Under the pieces are notes generated by a model that saw only the letters and a list, made by a program, of their open reading frames with translations, ran no database searches and was not told the DNA's origin. A stretch of 41,370 bases of DNA from Mesorhizobium sp. 65-26 (lineage in GTDB: Bacteria > Pseudomonadota > Alphaproteobacteria > Rhizobiales > Rhizobiaceae). Each line of letters starts with the position of its first letter. Positions within the stretch are counted from its first letter, which is position 1. Where the stretch lies: assembly GCA_001899205.1 (NCBI GenBank), contig MKVL01000014.1, forward strand, positions 11,993 through 53,362, read 5' to 3'. Below are positions 33,897-41,370 of this stretch, piece by piece. Position numbers and translations under genes: made by a program.

Positions 33897-35258
33897 TCAA
33901 GCGATTGGCGTCGATTCTTGATCGAAATCCCTCAACCAGCCGCCTTCAAATCCTGCCCGTTGCAAGCCGTTGCGGACATACGGGCATGAGCGCATCAACC
34001 GCCACAAGAGGCCGCTGGCGTCATTCTCGATCATCAGGACGACGGGCCCTTCGTTGAGGCCGAAATGCCAAGGTGAAATCCACCATCCAAAAGCATCGTC
34101 GGACGTCCCCGGATGCGTCGGATTGAAGGCCGCCTTGAACCCATAAGCCTTGGCGGCCTTGAGCTTGGCCTGGTGGATGCAGAAGCTGATCGCTGGCCGG
34201 ACGATTTCCGGCGCAAAAGGCAAGGAAGCGGCGATGGCCCACGGAGCGAGCGTGCCATCGTCGGGACCGTAGGGAACTCCGCGCGCGACATAGCCTTCGA
34301 ACCGGCGTTCGATGCCCTTCACCCTGAGTGTTGAGGGACCGGGCCCCTCACTTGCGGTAATGCCCCAGCAGTGTTCGCCGTAGCCTTCAAAACCGCGCGG
34401 ATTGTCGATGGCATAGCGTTGTTGGACGAAGGTGGCACGCCGGCTGTTCTCGAAGTAATCACTGCCCTTGCTCCGCATGAAGGCATCCTGCAAACCTCGA
34501 AGATCGATCCATACGTGCGAGAGCTGATGAATGAACAATGGCCCGGCATAGAGGTAGTCGTAGCCGTAGCACTGCTCCCATCGAAATGTTGCCGTCCAGG
34601 CCGAGTAGCTGCTTTCTGGAAGGGGGTAGGTCGGCGAACCGAGCCCCAGAACATAGAGCAGGAGCGCCTCGTCATAGCCTTCCCAGCGATATTTGATGAA
34701 TCCGCGCTCCGGCGTCCAACCATGAGTGACGGTTTCTCCTCCATTCCGTGCCCAGCGCCAATCGGCACGGCAAAAGAGCGCGTTCGCCAAGGTGCGGATT
34801 TCGGTTTCGGCCTCGGTGTCGGCATCGAAATACTGCCCCGCCGCCAGCGCGCCAGCCAGCAGGAGCGTGCTGTCGATGGTCGACAACTCGCATTGCCAGG
34901 CCCTCCTGCCAGTTTGCATGTCCAGGAAATGGTAATAGAAGCCGCGATATCCCGTTGCGTCCGGCTCCGGGCCCTGTGAACTGTTCCAGAAGAAGCGTAA
35001 CGTCGTCAAGGTACGTTCAACAGCTGCGGCCCGGCTCATGAATCCGCGCTCGACTCCCACCGGATAGCAGGACAGCGCAAGACCGGTGGCTGCGATGCTA
35101 GCGGGCCAATCTGCCTCGGTCTTGTCCAGGATGAGACCGTTGGCAGGGTTCGCCTCGTGGATGAAGTAGTCGAATGTCTCGCGCTGCAATGTCGCCAGGT
35201 CGTCTTGCATGGCAGAGGTGGTTGCCGGATCGTTGGGTTCCGAAACATGCGATCGCAT
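33897..35258 (-). CDS. Glucoamylase-like glycosidase (GH144/COG5368 type)
   Basis: This 453-residue protein has an alpha/alpha-barrel glycoamylase domain, the same domain that occurs at the end of rhizobial cyclic beta-1,2-glucan synthases. Visible family landmarks are ETFDYFIHEANPANGLILDK, SIAATGLALSCYPVGVERG, LLLAGALAAGQYFD, YDEALLLYVLGLGSPTYPL and GECW-like GYGEHCWGITASEGP. Known relatives in GH144 are endo-beta-1,2-glucanases. No signal peptide is seen (MRSHVSEPNDPATTSAMQDD), so it may act in the cytoplasm, unlike secreted relatives. GGGGAG lies about 10 bases upstream. It follows the CBS-BON gene by 24 bp in a leftward operon. Confidence 0.82.
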   Translation of the reverse strand: MRSHVSEPNDPATTSAMQDDLATLQRETFDYFIHEANPANGLILDKTEADWPASIAATGLALSCYPVGVERGFMSRAAAVERTLTTLRFFWNSSQGPEPDATGYRGFYYHFLDMQTGRRAWQCELSTIDSTLLLAGALAAGQYFDADTEAETEIRTLANALFCRADWRWARNGGETVTHGWTPERGFIKYRWEGYDEALLLYVLGLGSPTYPLPESSYSAWTATFRWEQCYGYDYLYAGPLFIHQLSHVWIDLRGLQDAFMRSKGSDYFENSRRATFVQQRYAIDNPRGFEGYGEHCWGITASEGPGPSTLRVKGIERRFEGYVARGVPYGPDDGTLAPWAIAASLPFAPEIVRPAISFCIHQAKLKAAKAYGFKAAFNPTHPGTSDDAFGWWISPWHFGLNEGPVVLMIENDASGLLWRLMRSCPYVRNGLQRAGFEGGWLRDFDQESTPIA

Positions 35259-35282
35259 CTTTGTATGCTCCCCGACCGCTGT

Positions 35283-35921
35283 TCAGGGATGCGCCACGTT
35301 AAGCTGGTCGAACACCCCTTTGACGCCCCTGACGCCCTCGGCAACCACGCGGACGGCATCCCGTTCGGCCTGCGATCCGACCGTGCCCGAAAAATGCACC
35401 AGACCATCGCTGACCGTGAGCGCTAACGCTTCTCCCTCGACGCCTGCGTCCTCTCGCAACCGCGTAAGAATGCTGCGCTTGATCGCATCGTCACCCGCCG
35501 CCGTGTCGTCGTCGAATTTTGCCGCTACCACGGCGCGCAAAAGGTCGGCACGGCTGACGACGCCGACCAGATGTTGTCCCCTCATCACCGGTATGCGCTT
35601 GATACCGTGCTCCTGCATCAGGAGAGCAATTCGACCTATCGAGGTTTCCTCATCGACCACAACGACATTCGAAGTCATCAGATCGGCCACTTTCCAGCTA
35701 TGGCCCTTCACATAGCCGCGCGCCTCGACCGGCGACGACGCACCTAGCTCCGACCGGCGCAGGAAATCGCCTTCGCTCACAACTCCAGCCAGGCGGCCAT
35801 CGTCGCCGACAACCGGGACGCCGCTGATGCGATGATCAAGCATGATTTTCGCGGCGTGTCTTACGCCGTGGTCAGGCGATACCGTGACGACATTCGCGGT
35901 CATTACATCTTTTGCTTTCAT
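35283..35921 (-). CDS. CBS-domain pair with C-terminal BON domain
   Basis: This 212-residue protein has CBS domain 1 at about residues 1-60 (DVMTANVVTVSPDHGVRHAA, GVPVVGDDGRLAGVVSEGD). CBS domain 2 is at about 78-133 (DLMTSNVVVVDEETSIGR, RIPVMRGQHLVGVVSRADLL) and the BON domain at about 146-212 (LTVSDGLVHFSGTVGS). CBS pairs bind adenine nucleotides and act as energy sensors; BON domains bind membranes or lipids. No signal peptide or membrane segment is seen, so it is cytoplasmic. The start is supported by AAGG upstream. It is the first gene of an operon with the glycosidase and might sense AMP or ATP levels altered by the phosphorylase module nearby; that last point is inference. Confidence 0.9.
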   Translation of the reverse strand: MKAKDVMTANVVTVSPDHGVRHAAKIMLDHRISGVPVVGDDGRLAGVVSEGDFLRRSELGASSPVEARGYVKGHSWKVADLMTSNVVVVDEETSIGRIALLMQEHGIKRIPVMRGQHLVGVVSRADLLRAVVAAKFDDDTAAGDDAIKRSILTRLREDAGVEGEALALTVSDGLVHFSGTVGSQAERDAVRVVAEGVRGVKGVFDQLNVAHP

Positions 35922-36233
35922 GTGCCTTCACTCCATGAACTCAGTTCAAGCGGACGCCCGAGCGCTAACAGGCATAATGTAGCGTCGTTGCCCCCGACCT
36001 CCTTTGCGGCAAATCAATACCGGCTCGGACCAGCCGATCCGGCGTGCAATATCCGAGCAGGAACCCACCAAGCCACTGGGGCCGCGGCGTGTTCGAGGCC
36101 GCAACTGTCGGCGTAAAGATCCGCATGTGTCATGTTTAATGACTACCTATGGACAATTTTTACATCGTCAATCTAATCTCGCTGCAACGGCATCCGCCGC
36201 CTGTGCAGAAAGAGTCGACGCAGTGAGGTTTTT
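35922..36233. other. Divergent promoter region between the CBS-BON and DUF6629 genes
   Basis: No gene is seen. The gap must hold promoters for both directions. GTCAT-GTTTA-ATGAC (36129-36143) is a perfect 5-bp inverted repeat about 90 bp before the DUF6629 start. TTGCG-GCAA-ATCAA (36004-36017), 83 bp before the CBS-BON start, is a degenerate FNR-like site with two changes. Sequence near 36150 (ACAATTTTTACATC) is locally AT-rich. Confidence 0.4.
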
Positions 36234-36932
36234 ATGTGCTTCTCGGCCAAGGCGAGCTTTACGGCGGCCGCGCTCCTGCTTCCGTCAGGCGCTTTCAGCA
36301 TCCTGAGGGCCTATCGTACCGACCGCCGCTACGCACCGATCTGTGCGCTGCCTCTGCTGTTCGGCCTGCAACAGCTCCTGGAGGGGTTCGTCTGGACCAG
36401 CAGCGCAAGTGGCGATCGCGATCTCGTCAAATTCTACGCTATCGGCTACATGTTCTTCTCGTGGCTGGCTTGGCCGATATGGGTCCCATTCTCGACCTAT
36501 TTCCTTGAGCCGCTGCGCCGAAAGCCGCTCTATCTTCTCTTCGCTATCGCAGGCGCAATCCTCGGCGCCGGCCAGTATCTTCCCTATTTCGTTCATAGCG
36601 ACTGGCTCAGCGTACAGTTTCTCGATTCAGCGATCGTGTACGATGGGGTCGAATTGTTCGATTTCTTGTTCGCTCGTGAACTCACCTACGCCATCTACCT
36701 TATGCTCATCATCCTGCCGCTTCTTCTTTCCACCAGGGGGGAGATCAGGATCTTTGGAGTGCTCGTAGCGATCGTCGCGGCCATCACGTATCTGTTTTTC
36801 CGTTTCGCCTACATATCGGCGTTCTGCTTCGGCGGTGCCCTGATGTCGTTCTATCTAGTCGCCATGATCTTCAGGATCGATCGGGGCAGGCACAACGCTG
36901 TGTCGCTCACAGTCGCGGTCGACATTGACTGA
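36234..36932 (+). CDS. DUF6629 family integral membrane protein
   Basis: This 232-residue protein begins MCFSAKASFTAAALLLPSGAF, the hallmark start of the DUF6629 family, and has about seven membrane helices. LPLLFGLQQLLEGFVW in the second helix is also typical. GAGG lies 6 bases before the ATG. Function is unknown. The gene stands alone, divergent from the CBS-BON operon and convergent with the cardiolipin synthase gene. A second frame overlapping its N-terminus is not coding. Confidence 0.85.
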   Translation: MCFSAKASFTAAALLLPSGAFSILRAYRTDRRYAPICALPLLFGLQQLLEGFVWTSSASGDRDLVKFYAIGYMFFSWLAWPIWVPFSTYFLEPLRRKPLYLLFAIAGAILGAGQYLPYFVHSDWLSVQFLDSAIVYDGVELFDFLFARELTYAIYLMLIILPLLLSTRGEIRIFGVLVAIVAAITYLFFRFAYISAFCFGGALMSFYLVAMIFRIDRGRHNAVSLTVAVDID

Positions 36933-37081
36933 CTGGACCGCGCTGACGGCGAATCTACGCACTACTAATCTCAGCGCAAAACCGATTGGATTGCCGCCGA
37001 AGAGTTGATGTGGGCTAAGCAGACCATTTTGACGATCATGAACGCCAAGGGCTAGTTCGTCTACGCCGGACAAAATTCAGC

Positions 37082-38518
37082 TCACAAGAGTGGACTCATC
37101 AAGCGCGCCAAATTCTCGCAGACTTTTATGCCAAAGAAACGGCCCCGCCACAGGGGAAATGTCAGCAAATCGCTGCTCGCAAAGTAGCGCTCCTGCTCCA
37201 GGAGAAGGCGAGCCGTTATGTCTTTATCATAGAAGATCAGACTGACCTCGGCGTTCAGCAGGAACGAGCGAATATCGACGTTGCTCGACCCGATCTGGGT
37301 AATCTCGCCGTCGATGCTGAAGTGCTTCGCATGCAATAAGCGGCTCCGATAGAGGTGAATTTGGATGCCGGCTTCAAGCAGTTCCTCATAGTAGGAGCGC
37401 TGCGCGAAACCGACCAAAATCTGGTCCACCTGGCGTGATACCACGAGGTGGACCTCGACGCCGCGTAACACAGCTGCTTGGAGCGCCCGCAACAAGGCCT
37501 CATCCGGTATGAAGTAGGGGGTTGTAATTACTACCCGCTCCCGCGCGCCGTGGATGAGGCCTACCATGAGGTGTGACACCCCAGCAGTCGGGTAATCGGG
37601 TCCACTGGGCAGGACTTGCGCGACGACGCCTGCACCAGGATGGTGGTGGGGGAAGAGACCCGCGATATCGAGCACCTCTTCGGTTTCCAGGAACCAATCG
37701 GCGGCGAAGACTGCTTGCAGTTCCAAGACGACCGGACCTGTAATGCGCGCGACAAGCTCCTCGTTAGTCGTATTGGCGTCGACGATGTTCTGGGAGCCGG
37801 CGTACCCAATCCGGCTGTCAATCACGAAGATCTTCCTGTGATTGCGCAAATCGGCTCGGGCGGTTCTACGACGTATCAGTCCGAGTGGCAGCACCAAGTG
37901 AGTGGTTACGCCTCCGGCAGTGAGAGCCTCAAGAACGCGACGCGCCCACTGCCGCGAACCAAGAGCATCGATAAGAACTCGGCACGTGACGCCCCGCCGC
38001 GCCGCCTCAACAAGGGCTTTGATCACTCTTCTGCCGGTAGCGTCATCTGCAAAAATGTAGACGACCAGGTGAACGTGATTTCGGGCACCTTCGATATCCG
38101 CAATGAGTTTGTCGATGAGACCGTTGTAGTTGCTGAGAAGTTCCGCATCGTTGCCGGCCAGCGTGGGAAATTGGCCGAGGTTCTTTATCAGCGTAGCGGC
38201 CTGAACCAAATTGCTCGGGAGAAGGGGCGGACGACAAGCTTGTATACGAGAGAGCTGGTGGGTCGCTCCCTCAAGGATCGTGCGCAATCGGGCGAAGCGA
38301 ATGCGACGCCACCTTGGATAGTTCGGCCTCCCAATGAGAATATATAGCACAAGGGCTGGAACCGGCAAAAAGAAGACCAAAAGCAGCCAGCCTTTTGCAG
38401 CGTCTGGTGAGCGACGAAATGGTACGACCATCAACATGATGATCCGGATCGACCATTCGAAGAGAAGGTAGAACAGTGTCCAGAAGCTGCCGATTTCGAA
38501 ATACAAGGCTTCGGGCAC
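37082..38518 (-). CDS. cls: Cardiolipin synthase (phospholipase D superfamily)
   Basis: This 478-residue inner-membrane enzyme starts at GTG 38518. Two N-terminal helices are at about residues 8-32 and 40-62 (GWLLLVFFLPVPALVLYILIG). Two HKD catalytic motifs follow: NHRKIFVIDSRIGYAGS and LLHAKHFSIDGEITQIGSSN. The region HVHLVVYIFADDATG is also typical. The enzyme joins two phosphatidylglycerol molecules into cardiolipin and glycerol. No strong ribosome-binding site is seen before the GTG. Rhizobia normally have a separate housekeeping cls, so this may be an extra stress-related copy. Confidence 0.92.
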   Translation of the reverse strand: MPEALYFEIGSFWTLFYLLFEWSIRIIMLMVVPFRRSPDAAKGWLLLVFFLPVPALVLYILIGRPNYPRWRRIRFARLRTILEGATHQLSRIQACRPPLLPSNLVQAATLIKNLGQFPTLAGNDAELLSNYNGLIDKLIADIEGARNHVHLVVYIFADDATGRRVIKALVEAARRGVTCRVLIDALGSRQWARRVLEALTAGGVTTHLVLPLGLIRRRTARADLRNHRKIFVIDSRIGYAGSQNIVDANTTNEELVARITGPVVLELQAVFAADWFLETEEVLDIAGLFPHHHPGAGVVAQVLPSGPDYPTAGVSHLMVGLIHGARERVVITTPYFIPDEALLRALQAAVLRGVEVHLVVSRQVDQILVGFAQRSYYEELLEAGIQIHLYRSRLLHAKHFSIDGEITQIGSSNVDIRSFLLNAEVSLIFYDKDITARLLLEQERYFASSDLLTFPLWRGRFFGIKVCENLARLMSPLL

Positions 38519-38913
38519 AACCCACGTCCATGTCAGAGCTCATTCTGGAAAACCGAATACAATTATAACAGTCTGATCGGGTCAAGATATTTGGACCCGG
38601 AAATGAAGCCAGGTTGGATGGCCCCTGCGACTGAGGACCCAACATGTCGCGCAGATCTCCTTGCGCCCACGCGGTCAAGTGGAAAACGAAATCGAGGCAG
38701 CCGCGACAGGTCCGTATCGCGTCGCGGCGGGCCGGGGATGCGACGGGGCGGCGGTCGCAGAGCCGACCTGTTCGGCGAGCCGTGCCACGCCGGTTTGCTC
38801 TGATCAAACGATCAAACAGGTATTCGCAGGATCCACGCCCGGGCATTTAGGACTGCGCCGCCCATCAGGCAACGTTGGCGATGCCCCGCCACGGTGTGGG
38901 CCTCGCTGATAAT
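38519..38913. other. Gap between DUF2933 and cardiolipin synthase genes; no gene seen
   Basis: Only frames without ribosome-binding sites or family resemblance are found. The cardiolipin synthase promoter probably lies just right of 38518, where AATACAATTATAACAGTC (about 38558) is AT-rich. No terminator hairpin or FNR-type box was recognised. Confidence 0.4.
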
Positions 38914-39288
38914 TCAACAATGGTTGCGATGCCGCCGATCACCGGTCGGCCGCTCCTCACCACCATGTGCAGCGTGCTCGGTCGTCGGCGCCGACGCATC
39001 AACTGAGGCAGTTTCGTGTTCGGGCGCAACTTTGGGAACGATGGAGCTGCGACGGGCCGTGTTAGCGTCGTTGCCCCGCGGGGCGTGAGGATGGTCGGCC
39101 AACGGCCCGGAGGCCTCGAAAACCTCGCCCTCTGTCTGTCTGCCCAATCGATCGGCCGGGGCCGCGGGGTCATGATCGTGACCGTTGCCATGGGCGGGCC
39201 CATGTCCGTGCCGATGCCCGAAAAAGTGCATGGCGAACATACCGAAGGCGAACACGATCCAAATCCAATTATTTCCAAGCCAAGTCAT
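38914..39288 (-). CDS. DUF2933-like small His-rich membrane protein
   Basis: This protein of 124 residues starts at ATG 39288 with AAAGGAG 7 bases upstream. MTWLGNNWIWIVFAFGMFAM forms one membrane helix, followed by HFFGHRHGHGPAHGNGHDHD, a His-rich run typical of DUF2933 proteins. The C-terminal 75 residues are polar and low-complexity, ending in EERPTGDRRHRNHC. The family is common near copper and other metal genes and the His run could bind metal. It is longer than most members (50-90 residues), so the tail may be non-family sequence. Confidence 0.72.
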   Translation of the reverse strand: MTWLGNNWIWIVFAFGMFAMHFFGHRHGHGPAHGNGHDHDPAAPADRLGRQTEGEVFEASGPLADHPHAPRGNDANTARRSSIVPKVAPEHETASVDASAPTTEHAAHGGEERPTGDRRHRNHC

Positions 39289-39497
39289 CACACTACTCCT
39301 TTGCAGTGGCTGTCGCAGAGGCGCTCCGAGTCAGGCACGTCCGTCCGATGGCCATGAAACTCTGCAGTCGACGTGCCGAGGCTTGCTTGCTCGCTCGAAC
39401 CTGTCGCGGACCACTTCAATCGCCTCGTCACATTATCATTCGACGCCACTCGACCCGACGGCTCTTTGCTACAGCAGACGGCGTCACCTCTTGACCT

Positions 39498-40232
39498 CTA
39501 GCGCCGGCGATCGCCGAAGAGCTGCATCATCAGAAGGAAAAGATTGAGGAAGTCGAGGTACAGCCCCAGCGCGCCGATGATTGCCTTTTTCCCAGCGACC
39601 GTCGCATCCTCACCCTCGAGGTAGAGCTCCTTGATCCGTTGCGTATCCCAGGCGGTGAGGCCTACGAAGACAAGGACACCGATGATCGAGATCGAGAACT
39701 GCAGCGCCGAAGAGGCGAGGAAGATGTTCACGAGGCTAGCAGTCACTATGCCGATCAGACCCATGAGCAGGAAAGAGCTGAAACGGGAGAGGTCGTTCCG
39801 TGTCGTGTAGCCGTAAAGGCTCATCGCGCCAAATGTTGTGGCTGCGATGAAGAATACCCGCGTGATGCTTGCGCCGGTGTACATGAGAAAGATGCCGGCG
39901 AGCGACAGACCGACGAGCCCCGCATAGGCCCAGAAGGTCAGCTGTGCCGCGCCAAGGCTCATGCGCTCGATGCGGAAGCTCAAGAGCATAACGAGAGCTA
40001 AGGGGGCCAGCAGCACTATCCAAAACAAGACCGTACCAACAATAGCTTGATACAAGCCACTCGCAGCCGCGCCGTAGGCGACAACTCCGGTCAGAATCAG
40101 CCCGCCGGCCATGTAGTTGTAAACGCGCAGCATATACGCGCGGAGCCCCGCGTCGATCGCTGGCTGTTCGACAGCGGTCGGAGCTGTGGCGTGGGAGGCA
40201 TGTTGGTCGAACATGATGCTTCTGCTTCGCAT
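39498..40232 (-). CDS. Bax inhibitor-1/YccA family membrane protein
   Basis: This protein of 244 residues (or 238 if the ATG at 40214, MFDQHAS, is used; neither has a strong ribosome-binding site) has seven membrane helices. The family's signatures are LRAYMLRVYNYMAGGLILTG near the N-terminus and FVGLTAWDTQRIKELY plus GALGLYLDFLNLFLLMMQLFG at the C-terminus. Bacterial members are thought to be proton-sensitive calcium leak channels or to interact with FtsH. A perfect FNR/FixK-type box lies 104 bp upstream, so it may be induced at low oxygen. Confidence 0.92.
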   Translation of the reverse strand: MRSRSIMFDQHASHATAPTAVEQPAIDAGLRAYMLRVYNYMAGGLILTGVVAYGAAASGLYQAIVGTVLFWIVLLAPLALVMLLSFRIERMSLGAAQLTFWAYAGLVGLSLAGIFLMYTGASITRVFFIAATTFGAMSLYGYTTRNDLSRFSSFLLMGLIGIVTASLVNIFLASSALQFSISIIGVLVFVGLTAWDTQRIKELYLEGEDATVAGKKAIIGALGLYLDFLNLFLLMMQLFGDRRR

Positions 40233-40335
40233 TTCGAGGCCGATAACTTCGGGTTGTGCGCGGGCTTGAGCGCTCGTTCCGTCCTCGGATCAACTGGAAC
40301 TGTTTGCACTCTAAGGAGCCGCGCGCTGGCTAGCT

Positions 40336-40349
40336 TTGATTTCGATCAA
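40336..40349. promoter_or_regulatory. Perfect FNR/FixK-type box (TTGAT-N4-ATCAA)
   Basis: TTGAT-TTCG-ATCAA matches all ten consensus positions of the FNR/FixK site. It lies 104 bp upstream of the Bax-inhibitor-type start. It is also beyond the stop codon of the leftward UbiB-like gene on its right, so the leftward Bax-inhibitor gene is the likely target. Transcription would start about 40 bp left of the box centre, near 40301. Confidence 0.6.
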
Positions 40350-40483
40350 TGTGGGGGCGCGCGCCGAAGACATTCCCGAGACGGCGGTCTATTTTCTACT
40401 GAGGCTCGATAACGAGGCCCAGACCGGAGTGCGTGCTGTTCGGCCACTCGACCATGTTCCACCAGAGGTGCTACAATCTTGCT

Positions 40484-41370
40484 TCAAAGCTTTCCGGACC
40501 TGGCAATCCCACGGACAAGTCGAAAGGTGAACCAGAGCGCTAGAATGTAGGCGAATGCAGCCAGGGCGGGCATGTCACCGAAAATACGTGGCCCTATGCT
40601 GTGCTGCATGAGCAGCGAGCCGGCAATATAGAGACCTAGCGTGACAAGGCCGAGCGCGAGCCGGTTGCTGCCGCGGTCGATATGCTCGTTCAATCCCTTC
40701 AGCTCGCGCACGTGCAAGCTCAGGCCTAGACCATCGCCTTCCTGCACCAGTTGCCGAGTCCATGACCTGATCACCGCCGGCAGGTCGTGTGCCGCCGTGA
40801 TGGCGTCGATTTTCAGCCGGTCGAGCGCCCCCGTCCAGTCGGATTGCTCCATCGCGCCTTTGAGCGCCTCAGGGCCTTTGGCTTGAAGATTTTCCAACAG
40901 CTGGAAATCGGGGTCGAGAATGCGCACAGTGTGCTCGGCGAGGAACATGGCGCGCATTAGGATGAGCAGGTCGAGAGGGACGAATACGTTCTGAGCGCGT
41001 CCGAGCCGCGTCACCCGCAAGAACGCTTCGGCGAGAGACCAGTCCTTGAGCGGCAACGCGGCGTAGTCGGCAATAATCTCCGCCAGCCCGCGTCGGAACT
41101 CGCCTCGATCCATTTCGCCGCCCAGAACGCCAAGGTCGATGGCCGCGTCGAGGAGCCAGTCGGCATCCTGGCGAATGAAGGCGATGGTGAACGCGGCGAG
41201 CTTGCGGCGCGCCGCCCGGTCAAGGAACCCGATCAGGCCGAAATCGTGAAAGCAAATCCGTTTGTCCTGGGTGACGAAGAGATTGCCGGGATGCGGGTCC
41301 CCATGGAACACGCCGAGAACGAATATCTGATGGAGGTACGCATCGACGAAATTCTGCGCGAGCCGCGGAC
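40484..41370 (-). CDS. ABC1/UbiB (AarF) kinase-like protein, C-terminal part (partial)
   Basis: The frame is open to the right edge of the window, so the N-terminus is missing; about 295 residues are seen. They begin RLAQNFVDAYLHQIFVLGVF, then HGDPHPGNLFV and ICFHDFGLIGFLD, which are the catalytic-loop-like and DFG-like motifs of the ABC1/ADCK/UbiB atypical kinases. A long helical stretch and two C-terminal membrane helices follow (LALGLVTLGLYIAGSLLMQ and LAAFAYILALWFTFRLV). UbiB proteins support ubiquinone synthesis at the inner membrane. Ubiquinone-cluster genes are not adjacent, so this could be a second copy rather than the housekeeping one. Confidence 0.88.
   Translation of the reverse strand, partial: PRLAQNFVDAYLHQIFVLGVFHGDPHPGNLFVTQDKRICFHDFGLIGFLDRAARRKLAAFTIAFIRQDADWLLDAAIDLGVLGGEMDRGEFRRGLAEIIADYAALPLKDWSLAEAFLRVTRLGRAQNVFVPLDLLILMRAMFLAEHTVRILDPDFQLLENLQAKGPEALKGAMEQSDWTGALDRLKIDAITAAHDLPAVIRSWTRQLVQEGDGLGLSLHVRELKGLNEHIDRGSNRLALGLVTLGLYIAGSLLMQHSIGPRIFGDMPALAAFAYILALWFTFRLVRGIARSGKL

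Noticed and set aside
1-41370. CRISPR array, tRNA or rRNA genes, integrase or attachment sites
   Set aside because: No regularly spaced repeats, cloverleaf-like sequences, rRNA landmarks or recombinase genes were recognised by eye on either strand.

Overview
The window looks like chromosome or megaplasmid sequence from a Rhizobiales-type alphaproteobacterium, Mesorhizobium-like or a close relative. The grounds are high GC with GC-rich third codon positions, protein sequences of rhizobial style, perfect FixK/FNR-type half-site pairs, an IS66-family insertion sequence end, and a beta-1,2-glucan-type glycosidase domain. The species cannot be fixed from sequence alone.

Left part (1-7580): an IS66-type element ends at about 142. 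Next comes a leftward OmpR/EnvZ-type two-component pair of the copper/heavy-metal kind (336-2361), a small secreted protein (2938-3219), and a rightward periplasmic copper operon (3644-7535). That operon encodes a small lipoprotein, a CusC/TolC-like outer-membrane lipoprotein, a compact Tat-exported multicopper oxidase, a periplasmic cupredoxin and a CusF-like copper chaperone, and ends in a strong terminator. Three copies of a TTACA-N4-TGTAA-like palindrome flank these genes and are good candidates for the response regulator's binding sites. One of them heads a gene-free stretch that ends in an intrinsic terminator, which could be a small RNA.

Middle (7581-16068): an ArsB/SLC13-type carrier, a DUF1223 thioredoxin-like secreted protein, an isoprenylcysteine-methyltransferase-like membrane protein and a putative HhH plus PD-(D/E)XK nuclease lie among decayed genes. 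The decayed genes are a ceramidase-like pseudogene, a DUF1624-type acyltransferase pseudogene, an aldehyde dehydrogenase tail and an amidohydrolase tail. This is an eroding accessory stretch.

Second copper cluster (16069-21713): a cysteine-rich exported protein, a Met-rich DUF305 protein, a DUF5676 membrane protein, a three-domain Tat-exported multicopper oxidase and a CopB-like P1B ATPase with an unusual CPD motif. A perfect FNR/FixK box lies 35 bp before the first start codon, so low oxygen may control it.

Right part (21710-41370): an MFS remnant is followed by a translationally coupled trio (beta-CASP metallo-beta-lactamase nuclease, AMP/thymidine phosphorylase, PRPP synthetase paralogue). 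Then come a frameshifted DedA-PAP2-LssY gene, a leftward HlyD/RbbA/YhhJ-type export operon, a glucoamylase-like glycosidase with a CBS-BON protein, a DUF6629 membrane protein, a cardiolipin synthase, a DUF2933 protein, a Bax-inhibitor-1 family protein and the C-terminal part of an ABC1/UbiB kinase-like protein. Further FNR/FixK-type sites in this half suggest a microaerobic or stress regulon. No tRNA, rRNA or CRISPR array was seen.
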